From Corallococcus soli (GTDB lineage: Bacteria; Myxococcota; Myxococcia; Myxococcales; Myxococcaceae): DNA of 64,000 nt. The notes under the pieces were generated by a model. It worked only from the letters and a program-made list of their open reading frames with translations, was not told where the DNA came from and searched no databases. Where the stretch lies: the NCBI RefSeq assembly GCF_014930455.1, contig NZ_JAAIYO010000011.1, forward strand, positions 186,001 to 250,000, written 5' to 3'. A program made the position numbers and the translations under genes. This document shows positions 46,008-53,605 of this stretch, in pieces. Within the stretch, counting starts at the first letter, position 1; each line of letters opens with the position of its first letter.

Positions 46008-47558
46008 TCAAGGGGCCGTGGCCGCGTCTCCAGGCAGTGCTTCCGAACGGCTCACCTGCAGGTCGCTGTCCGAGCGGATGATGACCCAGCGCGCCTGGGG
46101 CGACACGCGCAGGGCCACCACGTTCGGCGCCAGGCGCCGCATCTCCGGCCGGTAGGGCAGCGTGGCCAGGGGCGGCATCGTCAGCGATGACGCGTGCGGG
46201 TGCCCGAGCTGGGAGCGCGGCAGGGGCGCGGGAGGCGGCGGCGTTGGCAGGGCCTCCGGCGCACGGTTCAGCAACGCGATGACCTTCACGGTGGGCCGCT
46301 CCGGCGGCAGCTCGGACCTCGACACGGGCGTGAGGGCGGTGGGCGCCACGACACCCGCGGGCGTCTGGGGCAGCGCGGGCAGGGCCAGCAGCGCACCGGG
46401 CAGGGCCTTCTGCGACGCGGCCTGGGCTGACGGTGAAGAAGCCGGAGCCGTGGACCGCTGCGCGCCATCCATGCCCTGGGACCGCGCCAGGGGCGTGACC
46501 TGCACTGGAGCGATTCGCGGAACCGGACCGGCGATCGCGAACGAGGACGGGCCCTGCACCGGAGCACCCCGCGGAGCCGGACCGGGGCTCTGGGGCCGAG
46601 CCGAGGGAGAGCCCTGCACCGGCGCACCGTGCGGGACCGGAGCAGGGGAGGGCGCCCGACCCGCATTCACGGCCGGCGTCGCACCCTGCACCTGCGCATC
46701 GTGCGGCGCCGGAGCGGAGCGCTGCGCGGGATTCACGGCCGGCGTCGCGCCCTGCACCTGCGCGGCTGGCGGAACCGGACCGGGTGTCGGTGCCCGGGCG
46801 GGCGTCGCGATGCCCGGGCCCCGCGCGCCCTGAACGGGTGTCGGTGCCTGGGTGTGATCACCCGCGGCGATCCGCGACAGGGAGCGCGCGAGGAGCTCCG
46901 TGGCCGTCTCCGGCCCCCGCGCGGGAGTGGTGGCCGGCGCGACGGGGCGGTGATGCGGGAGCAGGGCCTCACGTCCCGGACCCGAGCCGAGCCCCGGCAT
47001 CCGCCCGGGCCCCGTGCTCCGCGTCCCGGAGGCCGTCATGGGCGTGATGGGCGGCGCGGCGGGGAGGCCCCCGGAAGGGTTCGCTTCCTGCGCGGCGTTG
47101 AGCACGAAGGCCGGAGGCGGGGGCGGGGGCATGCTCCGCATATGCCCCGGCGGGGGCGTGGGGGGCAGCCGGTCGAAGAAGTCACCCGTGGAGGGGCAGG
47201 CCTGTTCGTCCTCCAGCAACGTCGAGATGACCTCGCCCTGGCCCAGCCGCACCACGTCCATCTGAAGGACCGGATCGCGCGGATCCAACTCCAGCGCCGC
47301 CTTCAGCGCCCCCCGCGCGCGAGCGGCGCAACCCAATAGCATCAGTATCGTCGCTGCATCCCGGTACGCGGTGATGGCCTGGGCCCGCTGCCCGGCGCGC
47401 CGGCACGCTTCCGCGAGCCGCACGCGCACGTTCGCGTCATGCGGCAACAACCTCACGAGCTGCGAGTACGTCTCCACGCACTGCGAATACCTGCCCCGCT
47501 GGTACAGGGCGTGGGCGGTTTCCTTCAACTCCCGCAGCTTCTTCTCGCGCTCGCTCAT
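46008..47558 (-). CDS. TPR protein with long Pro/Ala-rich repeats
   Basis: 516 residues. The N-terminal 100 residues hold two to three tetratricopeptide repeats (ETAHALYQRGRYSQCVETYS, LAEACRRAGQRAQAITAYRD, LKAALELDPRDPVLQMDVVR). The next 300 residues are low-complexity Pro/Ala/Gly with a recurring APVQGATPAVN-type phrase. A short C-terminal segment near the end is more ordered (RLAPNVVALRVSPQARWVII). It is probably a cytosolic scaffold. I do not recognise the family; similar proteins in myxobacteria are unassigned. The stop lies only 73 bp after the IS66 element, on the opposite strand. Confidence 0.75.
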   Translation of the reverse strand: MSEREKKLRELKETAHALYQRGRYSQCVETYSQLVRLLPHDANVRVRLAEACRRAGQRAQAITAYRDAATILMLLGCAARARGALKAALELDPRDPVLQMDVVRLGQGEVISTLLEDEQACPSTGDFFDRLPPTPPPGHMRSMPPPPPPAFVLNAAQEANPSGGLPAAPPITPMTASGTRSTGPGRMPGLGSGPGREALLPHHRPVAPATTPARGPETATELLARSLSRIAAGDHTQAPTPVQGARGPGIATPARAPTPGPVPPAAQVQGATPAVNPAQRSAPAPHDAQVQGATPAVNAGRAPSPAPVPHGAPVQGSPSARPQSPGPAPRGAPVQGPSSFAIAGPVPRIAPVQVTPLARSQGMDGAQRSTAPASSPSAQAASQKALPGALLALPALPQTPAGVVAPTALTPVSRSELPPERPTVKVIALLNRAPEALPTPPPPAPLPRSQLGHPHASSLTMPPLATLPYRPEMRRLAPNVVALRVSPQARWVIIRSDSDLQVSRSEALPGDAATAP

Positions 47559-47900
47559 GGAAGGCCCCTGCGTCCGTGCTGCTTCCTTGAGCTAGCAGGC
47601 TGCGTGCCGAGCGCCCTTGACGCGCGGTCCCGTTCACTGGCGCGCCCCCACCGCGACCCGGGACCGGCAGGCCTGTCCACCACCCGGCGGCCCCCAAGGC
47701 GACGCGCCGTGCTCCCGTGCACGCTGTCCAATGCAAGACGCCGCAGCGACCCTGTAGAAATGGGAACGACGCTGTAACAACGACAGTGCCGCATTCCGCG
47801 TTATCAGCGAATGGCGTGACACCTTCGCGACGTCGGATGCGCACGCATGCGACGCTGGGGCTCCTGTGGAGTCCACCGGAAACACCTGAAAGGTCACACC
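47559..47900. other. 342-bp intergenic region between divergent genes
   Basis: It separates the TPR gene (-) from the pilus-N-domain lipoprotein (+) and should hold both promoters. The part from about 47740 to 47820 is less GC-rich. I see no repeats or gene here, and no sigma-54-type GG-N10-GC site that I trust. Confidence 0.5.
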
Positions 47901-48251
47901 ATGTCCTCCCGTTTCGCGGTCCTGGCGTTGGGAACCCTGCTGTCGGCGTGCATCCCCATGGGCGCGCGCGAGCCATCCCAGGCGACCAAGGCGTCGGCGA
48001 AGAAGGTGGCCCAGCGGAAGGTGGACGCGCCGCCCGCCGACGAGACGCTCACGTTGAAGAAGGGCGCGAAGCGCACGCTGACGGTGACGGGCCTGAGCCG
48101 CGTGGCGCTGGGCGATCCGACCATCGCGAACGTGGAGACGAAGGGCGCGGACGTCGTGGAGCTCTCCGGCCTGGCGCCAGGGGTCACCACGCTCATCACC
48201 TGGGACGCGGCGGGCAAGCGCCGCACGTACCGCATTGAAGTGGGCGGCTAG
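47901..48251 (+). CDS. Lipoprotein with pilus-assembly N-terminal (secretin N0-like) domain
   Basis: 116 residues. Signal peptide MSSRFAVLALGTLLSAC gives a lipobox. The mature part (TLTLKKGAKRTLTVTGLSRV, ALGDPTIANVETKGADVVEL, then GLAPGVTTLITWDAAGKRRT) matches the pilus-formation N-terminal (CpaC/RcpA N-domain) family. That domain usually precedes a secretin; here it is alone. The start ATG 47901 follows a weak AAAGG. It could be a stand-alone outer-membrane anchoring module. Single gene, convergent with the thioesterase pair (13 bp apart). Confidence 0.82.
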   Translation: MSSRFAVLALGTLLSACIPMGAREPSQATKASAKKVAQRKVDAPPADETLTLKKGAKRTLTVTGLSRVALGDPTIANVETKGADVVELSGLAPGVTTLITWDAAGKRRTYRIEVGG

Positions 48252-48264
48252 CGGCCCGCCCCGC

Positions 48265-48717
48265 TCACGGCTCCGACAGCAGGAACAGCGCGTGCGAGCT
48301 GGCGATGGGGCGGGTGCGGTCGTCCTGCCAGGCCTCCACGCGCACGTTGGCCACGCGCCGTCCCTGCCGGGTGATGAAGGCGCGCGCGAAGGTGTCCTGC
48401 GCCTTGCCCGAGCGCAGGAAGTCCACGGTGCTGGAGATGACCTTGGGCACGCGCCCGGTGTCCGTCTGGAGCAGCAATTCGAAGATGGCGGAGGACTCCA
48501 GGAGCGCGCCCAGGGCGCCGCCATGCAGCGCGGGCAGGATGCTGTTGCCAATGAGGTGCGGCGCGTACCGCATGCGGCAGAGCATCTCCCCGGCGAGGTT
48601 CTCCACGCCAATGCCCATGAAGCGCGTGTAGGGGATGGCGTCGGTGAGGCGGTGGTATTCGCGCGACTGGCGCACCGTGCGCACCAGGTCGGCGAGCGGG
48701 AGGGGGGAAGGGGTCAT
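48265..48717 (-). CDS. PaaI-family hotdog thioesterase (second of tandem pair)
   Basis: 150 residues, a single hotdog domain. YTRFMGIGVENLAGEMLCRM, then LPALHGGALGALLESSAIFE (the H-G-G region with the catalytic acidic residue position) and VDFLRSGKAQDTFARAFITR. It should hydrolyse a CoA or ACP thioester in the cytosol; substrate unknown. The start ATG 48717 lies only 5 bp after the stop of the upstream thioesterase gene, so the two are co-translated. The two differ in sequence but share the fold, suggesting an old duplication, possibly a heteromeric enzyme. Confidence 0.88.
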   Translation of the reverse strand: MTPSPLPLADLVRTVRQSREYHRLTDAIPYTRFMGIGVENLAGEMLCRMRYAPHLIGNSILPALHGGALGALLESSAIFELLLQTDTGRVPKVISSTVDFLRSGKAQDTFARAFITRQGRRVANVRVEAWQDDRTRPIASSHALFLLSEP

Positions 48718-48722
48718 GGCGC

Positions 48723-49172
48723 TCAGTCCTCCATCCGCATGAAGGTGCCCTGCGAGGAGGCCACCGGCATCGCCGGGTCGCCCTGGTGCACCAGCGCGCG
48801 CACGAAGGCGATGAGGCGGGTGACCTTGTAGCACTCGGCGTGCGCGGTCAGCTCCAGGCCGGGCCGTGCGGGGCGCAGGTAGTCGATGCGCAGGTCCAGG
48901 GTGACGATGGCGGCGAAGGCGCTCAGCCGCGCGAACACCGCCGCGCCACACGTCGCGTCGATGAGCGTCGTCACCGCGCCGCCCGCGATGACCCCCGTCT
49001 CCGGGTTGCCCACCAGGACGTCCGCGTAGGGCATCACCACCGTCGCGTCCGTGGCGCCCACGTCCACGAGCCGCAGCCCGAGCGCGTGGTTGTGGGGCAC
49101 CGCCTCGGTGAACAGCACGGAGAGCTGCTCCTGCCGTCCCGCCTTGTCCGTTGGAAGCGTGAAGTCCGACAT
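48723..49172 (-). CDS. PaaI-family hotdog thioesterase (first of tandem pair)
   Basis: 149 residues. The core is VPHNHALGLRLVDVGATDAT, ETGVIAGGAVTTLIDATCGA (equivalent of the helix with the catalytic Asp) and IVTLDLRIDYLRPARPGLEL, which is the standard PaaI/YiiD pattern. Cytosolic acyl-CoA thioesterase, specificity unknown. ATG 49172 starts the recognisable domain; the longer open frame upstream overlaps the divergent amidohydrolase gene and was rejected. It is the first gene of the pair with the thioesterase at 48265-48717. Confidence 0.9.
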   Translation of the reverse strand: MSDFTLPTDKAGRQEQLSVLFTEAVPHNHALGLRLVDVGATDATVVMPYADVLVGNPETGVIAGGAVTTLIDATCGAAVFARLSAFAAIVTLDLRIDYLRPARPGLELTAHAECYKVTRLIAFVRALVHQGDPAMPVASSQGTFMRMED

Positions 49173-49293
49173 GGCCGTCAGCGATAGCAGATTCGAATGC
49201 GCGATGGGGCGTGCCTTCGGGACTGCGCGCCACGGCTGGCCGGTTAGGCTGCCGCGCCTTTCACCTTCTGCCTTCTTGAAGAGGACTCCACCG

Positions 49294-52200
49294 GTGAACC
49301 GACTGACCTCCGCCCTCTGCTTCGCGCTGCTGGTGCCGGGCCTGCTCCTGGCCGCGCAGCCCCTGCCCCGGCCCGCGGGTGCCGCCGTCCCGCAGCCGAA
49401 GGGTGAAGCCCCCCAGGAGCCGCCCCCGCCGCCCGCGCCCAGGGACACCGCGCGCGACGCCGCCCGGGCGAGCGAGGGAGACGGTGGCACCCTGGCTCCC
49501 GTCGCGGCCACCGAGGCGCCGGACGCGAAGAAGGACGCCTGGAGCGTGGACGCGCCCCCGGGCGCGACCGCCACGCAGGTGCCCATCGACGTGCGCGAGG
49601 GCACGTGGATGAACGTGGACGTGAGCCCGCGCGGGGACGAGCTCGTCTTCGACCTGCTGGGGGACGTGTACGTGCTGCCGCTGACGGGCGGGGAGGCGCG
49701 TCCGCTGACGTCCGGCGCGTCCTGGGACATGCAGCCGCGCTACAGCCCGGACGGGAAGTCCATCGCGTTCACGAGCGACCGCGGCGGCGGCGACAACCTC
49801 TGGGTGATGAACCGGGACGGCTCCGACCCGAAGCCGGTGACGCAGGAGAAGTTCCGCCTGCTCAACAGCCCGGCGTGGAGCCCGGACGGACAGTTCCTGG
49901 TGGGGCGCAAGCACTTCACCGGCCGGCGCTCGCTGGGCGCGGGCGAGGTGTGGATGTACCACCGCGCGGGCGGTGAGGGCGTGAAGCTCACCGAGCGCGT
50001 CAGCGACCAGAAGGACCTGGGCGAGCCCGCGTTCTCCCCCGACGGCCGCTACGTCTACTTCAGCCAGGACGTCACGCCGGGGAAGGCTTTCGAATACGAC
50101 AAGGATCCGAACAAGGAGATCTACGCCATCCAGCGGCTGGACCTGGAGACGAAGGAGGTGGAGCCCTTCGTCACAGGCCCGGGCGGCTCCATCCGGCCCA
50201 CGCCGTCGCCGGACGGCAAGCAGCTGGCGTTCGTGCGGCGGGTGCGCGCGAAGAGCGTGCTGTACGTGGCGGACGTGGCGTCCGGGGCGGAGCGGCCGCT
50301 GTACGACGGGCTCGACCGGGACATGCAGGAGACGTGGGCCATCCACGGCGTGACGCCGGTGATGGCGTGGACGCCGGACAACAAGGCGCTGGTGTTCTGG
50401 GCGGGCGGGAAGCTGCACCGCATCGACGTGGCGACGAAGAAGGTGTCGCCCATCCCCTTCCACGTGAAGGGGACGCGCACGGTGTTCCAGCCGGTGCGCA
50501 GCTCCCGGGCGGTGGCGCCGGAGCGCTTCAACGTGAAGATGCTGCGCTGGATGCAGGTGTCACCGGATGGCAAGCGCGTGGTGTACCAGGCGCTGGGCCG
50601 GCTCTATGTGAAGGAGCTGCCGTCGGGCACGCCGCGCCGGCTGACGCGGCAGAACGAGCACCTGGAGTTCTTCCCGTCGTTCTCCCGGGACGGGCGCTCC
50701 ATCGTCTACACGACGTGGGACGACGACCGGCTGGGCGCGGTGCGCATCGTGGCGGCGACGGGCGGGGAGGGGCGCGTGGTGACGGCGCAGCCGGGCTACT
50801 TCGTGGAGCCCGCGCTGAGCCCGGATGGGAAGTGGGTGGTGTACCGGGCCACGGGGGATGGCTACCTGATGCCGGGCACGTGGAGCCGGGAGACGGGCCT
50901 GTTCGCGGTGGCGTCAGCGGGCGGTGGCGTGTCGCGCAAGCTGACGCGGGCCGGGGAGCAGCCGCACTTCGGCGCGAAGTCCGACCGCGTGTACTTCCTG
51001 CACGTGGAGTCGAAGGAGGCGGAGGACGTCCGCACGCTCCGGAGCGTCTCACTGGATGGGGGCGAGGAGCGCACGCACCTGAAGAGCGCGGGGGCGTTGG
51101 AGCTGCGGGTGTCGCCCGACGACCGGTGGGTGGCCTTCCGCGAGGACTTCAACGCCTACGTGACGCCCTTCGTGCGGGGCTCCAAGGAGGTGCAGGTGGG
51201 GCCGGGCGCCAAGGCGATGCCGGTGACGCAGGTGAGCCGTGACGCGGGGGAGTACCTGCACTGGTCCGGGAGCGGCTCCCGCATGTCGCTGCACTGGGCG
51301 CTGGGGCCGAAGCTGTTCACGCGGGCGCTGAAGGACGCGTTCACGTTCCTGGACGGCTCTCCGAAGACGGTGGCGCCGCCCTCCGCGGAGGGCGTGGACG
51401 TGTCGTTCACGTCGAAGTCGGACGTGCCGGAGGGGACGCTGGCGCTGGTGGGTGGGCGCATCGTCACGATGAAGGGCGACGAGGTGCTGGAGGAGGGCGT
51501 GGTGGTGGTGAAGGGCCACCGCATCGTCGCGGTGGGGCCGGTGGGGAAGGTGGCGGTGCCGGCGGGGGCGAAGGTGGTGGACGTGAAGGGCAAGACGCTG
51601 ATGCCGGGCCTGGTGGACGTGCACTGGCACGGGCGCATGGGCGTGGACGGGCTGATGCCGGAGCAGAGCTGGGTGCAGGCGGCGTCGCTGGCGTTCGGGG
51701 TGACGACGCTGCACGACCCGTCGAACAACTCGGAGACCATCTTCGCCGCGAGCGAGCTGGGCAAGGCGGGGATGCTGGTGTCGCCGCGCATCCACTCCAC
51801 GGGCACCATCCTGTACGGGGCGGCGAGCGCGGGGGCGCGCGTGGAGATCGACTCGCTGGACGACGCGCGCCGGCACCTGCGGCGGATGCAGGCGCTGGGT
51901 GGCTTCAGCGTGAAGAGCTACAACCAGCCCCGGCGGGACCAGCGGCAGAAGGTGCTCCAGGCGGCGCGCGAGCTGGGGATGCTGGTGGTGCCGGAGGGCG
52001 GCTCGCTGCTCCAGCACAACCTGACGATGGTGGTGGACGGGCACACGGGCGTGGAGCACTCGCTGCCGGTGGCGCGCATCTACGACGACGTGCGCCAGCT
52101 CTGGAAGGCCACGCGCGTGGGCTACACGCCGACGCTGGGCGTGTCCTACGGCGGGCTGATGGGGGAGAACTACTGGTACCAGAAGACGAACGTCTGGGAG

Positions 52201-52728
52201 GACACGCGCCTGTTGTCCTTCGTGCCCCGGCGCGTGGTGGATGAGCGGTCCCGGCGCCGGGTGATGGTGCCGGACGAGGAGTTCAACCACCAGAACGTGG
52301 CCCGCGTGGCGAAGGAGCTGAACGACCTGGGCGTGAGCGTGCAACTGGGCGCGCACGGGCAGCGTGAGGGCCTGGCCGCGCACTGGGAGCTGGCGATGTT
52401 CGTCCAGGGCGGCATGACGCCGATGCAGGCGCTGCGCGCGGGCACGCTGAGTGGGGCGCGCTACCTGGGGATGGACGCGGATTTGGGCTCGCTGGAGGGT
52501 GGGAAGCTGGCGGACCTGGTGGTGTTGGACAAGAACCCGCTGGAGGACATCTCCCACAGCCGCACGGTGCGCTACACGATGGTGAACGGGCGCCTGTACG
52601 ACGCGAACACGCTGAACGAGGTGGGCACGCGGCAGCGCACGCGCGCGAAGTTCTTCTTCGAGAAGGACGGCAACGAGGGGTGGAGCCCGAAGGCCTCCAC
52701 GCATGCCAACGAGCAGGCATGCGATTAG
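49294..52728 (+). CDS. Exported TolB-like propeller fused to amidohydrolase
   Basis: 1144 residues. GTG 49294 begins the signal peptide VNRLTSALCFALLVPGLLLA with GAGGA upstream. Residues of about 95-700 are TolB/PD40-type beta-propeller repeats (LRYSPDGKSIAFTSDRGGGD style: QPRYSPDGKSIAFTSD, NSPAWSPDGQFLV, EPAFSPDGRYVYFS). From about 715 an amidohydrolase domain follows: LALVGGRIVTMKGDEVLEEG, the first metal pair in LVDVHWHGRMG (HxH near 774), later VEHSLPVARIYDD and SVQLGAHGQREGLAAHWELA. The fusion is seen in secreted metal-dependent hydrolases (imidazolonepropionase/dipeptidase-like). Substrate unknown, periplasmic. Confidence 0.92.
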   Translation: MNRLTSALCFALLVPGLLLAAQPLPRPAGAAVPQPKGEAPQEPPPPPAPRDTARDAARASEGDGGTLAPVAATEAPDAKKDAWSVDAPPGATATQVPIDVREGTWMNVDVSPRGDELVFDLLGDVYVLPLTGGEARPLTSGASWDMQPRYSPDGKSIAFTSDRGGGDNLWVMNRDGSDPKPVTQEKFRLLNSPAWSPDGQFLVGRKHFTGRRSLGAGEVWMYHRAGGEGVKLTERVSDQKDLGEPAFSPDGRYVYFSQDVTPGKAFEYDKDPNKEIYAIQRLDLETKEVEPFVTGPGGSIRPTPSPDGKQLAFVRRVRAKSVLYVADVASGAERPLYDGLDRDMQETWAIHGVTPVMAWTPDNKALVFWAGGKLHRIDVATKKVSPIPFHVKGTRTVFQPVRSSRAVAPERFNVKMLRWMQVSPDGKRVVYQALGRLYVKELPSGTPRRLTRQNEHLEFFPSFSRDGRSIVYTTWDDDRLGAVRIVAATGGEGRVVTAQPGYFVEPALSPDGKWVVYRATGDGYLMPGTWSRETGLFAVASAGGGVSRKLTRAGEQPHFGAKSDRVYFLHVESKEAEDVRTLRSVSLDGGEERTHLKSAGALELRVSPDDRWVAFREDFNAYVTPFVRGSKEVQVGPGAKAMPVTQVSRDAGEYLHWSGSGSRMSLHWALGPKLFTRALKDAFTFLDGSPKTVAPPSAEGVDVSFTSKSDVPEGTLALVGGRIVTMKGDEVLEEGVVVVKGHRIVAVGPVGKVAVPAGAKVVDVKGKTLMPGLVDVHWHGRMGVDGLMPEQSWVQAASLAFGVTTLHDPSNNSETIFAASELGKAGMLVSPRIHSTGTILYGAASAGARVEIDSLDDARRHLRRMQALGGFSVKSYNQPRRDQRQKVLQAARELGMLVVPEGGSLLQHNLTMVVDGHTGVEHSLPVARIYDDVRQLWKATRVGYTPTLGVSYGGLMGENYWYQKTNVWEDTRLLSFVPRRVVDERSRRRVMVPDEEFNHQNVARVAKELNDLGVSVQLGAHGQREGLAAHWELAMFVQGGMTPMQALRAGTLSGARYLGMDADLGSLEGGKLADLVVLDKNPLEDISHSRTVRYTMVNGRLYDANTLNEVGTRQRTRAKFFFEKDGNEGWSPKASTHANEQACD

Positions 52729-53162
52729 GCGTCGTGCTGTGGATGTGTTTCGGTGCCGTGGGCTGCACGCTGGGCCCACGGCAGTTCCCGCAGCTGCGGC
52801 AATCCACGGGGATGGGCCCGGGGCCCGGGCCGGGCTGCGTCAGCACGCTGGATTGCCAATGCAAGGACGGGGTGGTGGCGGCCTGTGAGCAGCTCGCAAC
52901 CGCGCCCCGTCCCCGGATGCCGCCTCCGTTGCCCCCGCCCGGGGCCGCGGAGGAGGCGCGCGAGAAGGAGACCGAGCGGCGCCGGGACACCTGCGGCGAT
53001 GACTACGTTCGCTGCGTTGATGCGGGAGGGGGAGGTCTGCCCGGCCGGGTGGAGGGCGAAAGCCGGTGTGACTCCTGCCGGGCCTACTGCATGGCCCATG
53101 GCTTCTGGCCCACCTCCATCTACACCTGGAATGGGAGACCAATGAAATGCCCAGGAAAATGA
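52719..53162 (+). CDS. Small Cys-rich lipoprotein, possible toxin tip
   Basis: 147 residues. It starts inside the end of the amidohydrolase gene (ATG 52719, 10-bp overlap). Lipobox FGAVGC, a short linker, then a compact domain of which about 12 residues are Cys (CVSTLDCQCKDGVVAACEQL; DTCGDDYVRC; RCDSCRAYCMAHGFWP; MKCPGK at the end). Its final GFWP-x-I-Y-x-W segment resembles the conserved end of some small polymorphic-toxin domains. Together with the cytosolic partner gene coupled directly after it (ATGA), a lipoprotein-delivered toxin (SitA-like) is possible but unproven. Alternatively a structural disulfide-rich lipoprotein. Confidence 0.6.
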   Translation: MRLGVVLWMCFGAVGCTLGPRQFPQLRQSTGMGPGPGPGCVSTLDCQCKDGVVAACEQLATAPRPRMPPPLPPPGAAEEAREKETERRRDTCGDDYVRCVDAGGGGLPGRVEGESRCDSCRAYCMAHGFWPTSIYTWNGRPMKCPGK

Positions 53163-53602
53163 AAGAAGCCTTCGCGGATCCATCCCTGCACGACCCGCAC
53201 TGGCGTGCCTTCATCCTGGACATGGAGGGCATGAGCATGCCCGGGGACTGGCGACGCTTTCGCGCGGACCTCAGACGACTGGAGCGGCGCCATACAGGAC
53301 GGGTGCCAGCGGCGCCAATGCACCGCGCCATCGCGGAGGACGCATTCTTGTGTGCCGCGCATTGGGAGCAGACTCCACGCATCGTGCGCGGCGCGCTGCG
53401 TGCGTTGCTTCGATACCCGCTGCGGTTCGCGCTCTACTCCTTCGTGGCCGCGGAGTACTGGCGCTGGGCGTTCAAGGTCTCTCCCGACGACCTGCCCGCC
53501 GCCGAGGCCATGCTCGTGGAGGTCCGTGAGGCCCTGCCCACCCTGGATGAGCACGAGCGCTGGAACACGGAGGGCCTGCTGGCCTCCCTGAAGCGCCTCT
53601 GA
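53159..53602 (+). CDS. Small cytosolic protein coupled to the Cys-rich lipoprotein
   Basis: 147 residues, no signal peptide. ATG 53159 overlaps the stop of the lipoprotein gene (ATGA), with CAGGAAA just upstream; an in-frame ATG lies at 53147. Helical, with aromatic residues (DPHWRAFILDMEGMSMPGDW, PLRFALYSFVAAEYWRWAFK, LPTLDEHERWNTEGLL). I do not recognise the family. Position, size and localisation match an immunity protein for the upstream lipoprotein, which is the best guess. Convergent with the hybrid kinase gene, 3 bp between stops. Confidence 0.6.
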   Translation: MKEAFADPSLHDPHWRAFILDMEGMSMPGDWRRFRADLRRLERRHTGRVPAAPMHRAIAEDAFLCAAHWEQTPRIVRGALRALLRYPLRFALYSFVAAEYWRWAFKVSPDDLPAAEAMLVEVREALPTLDEHERWNTEGLLASLKRL

Positions 53603-53605
53603 CGC

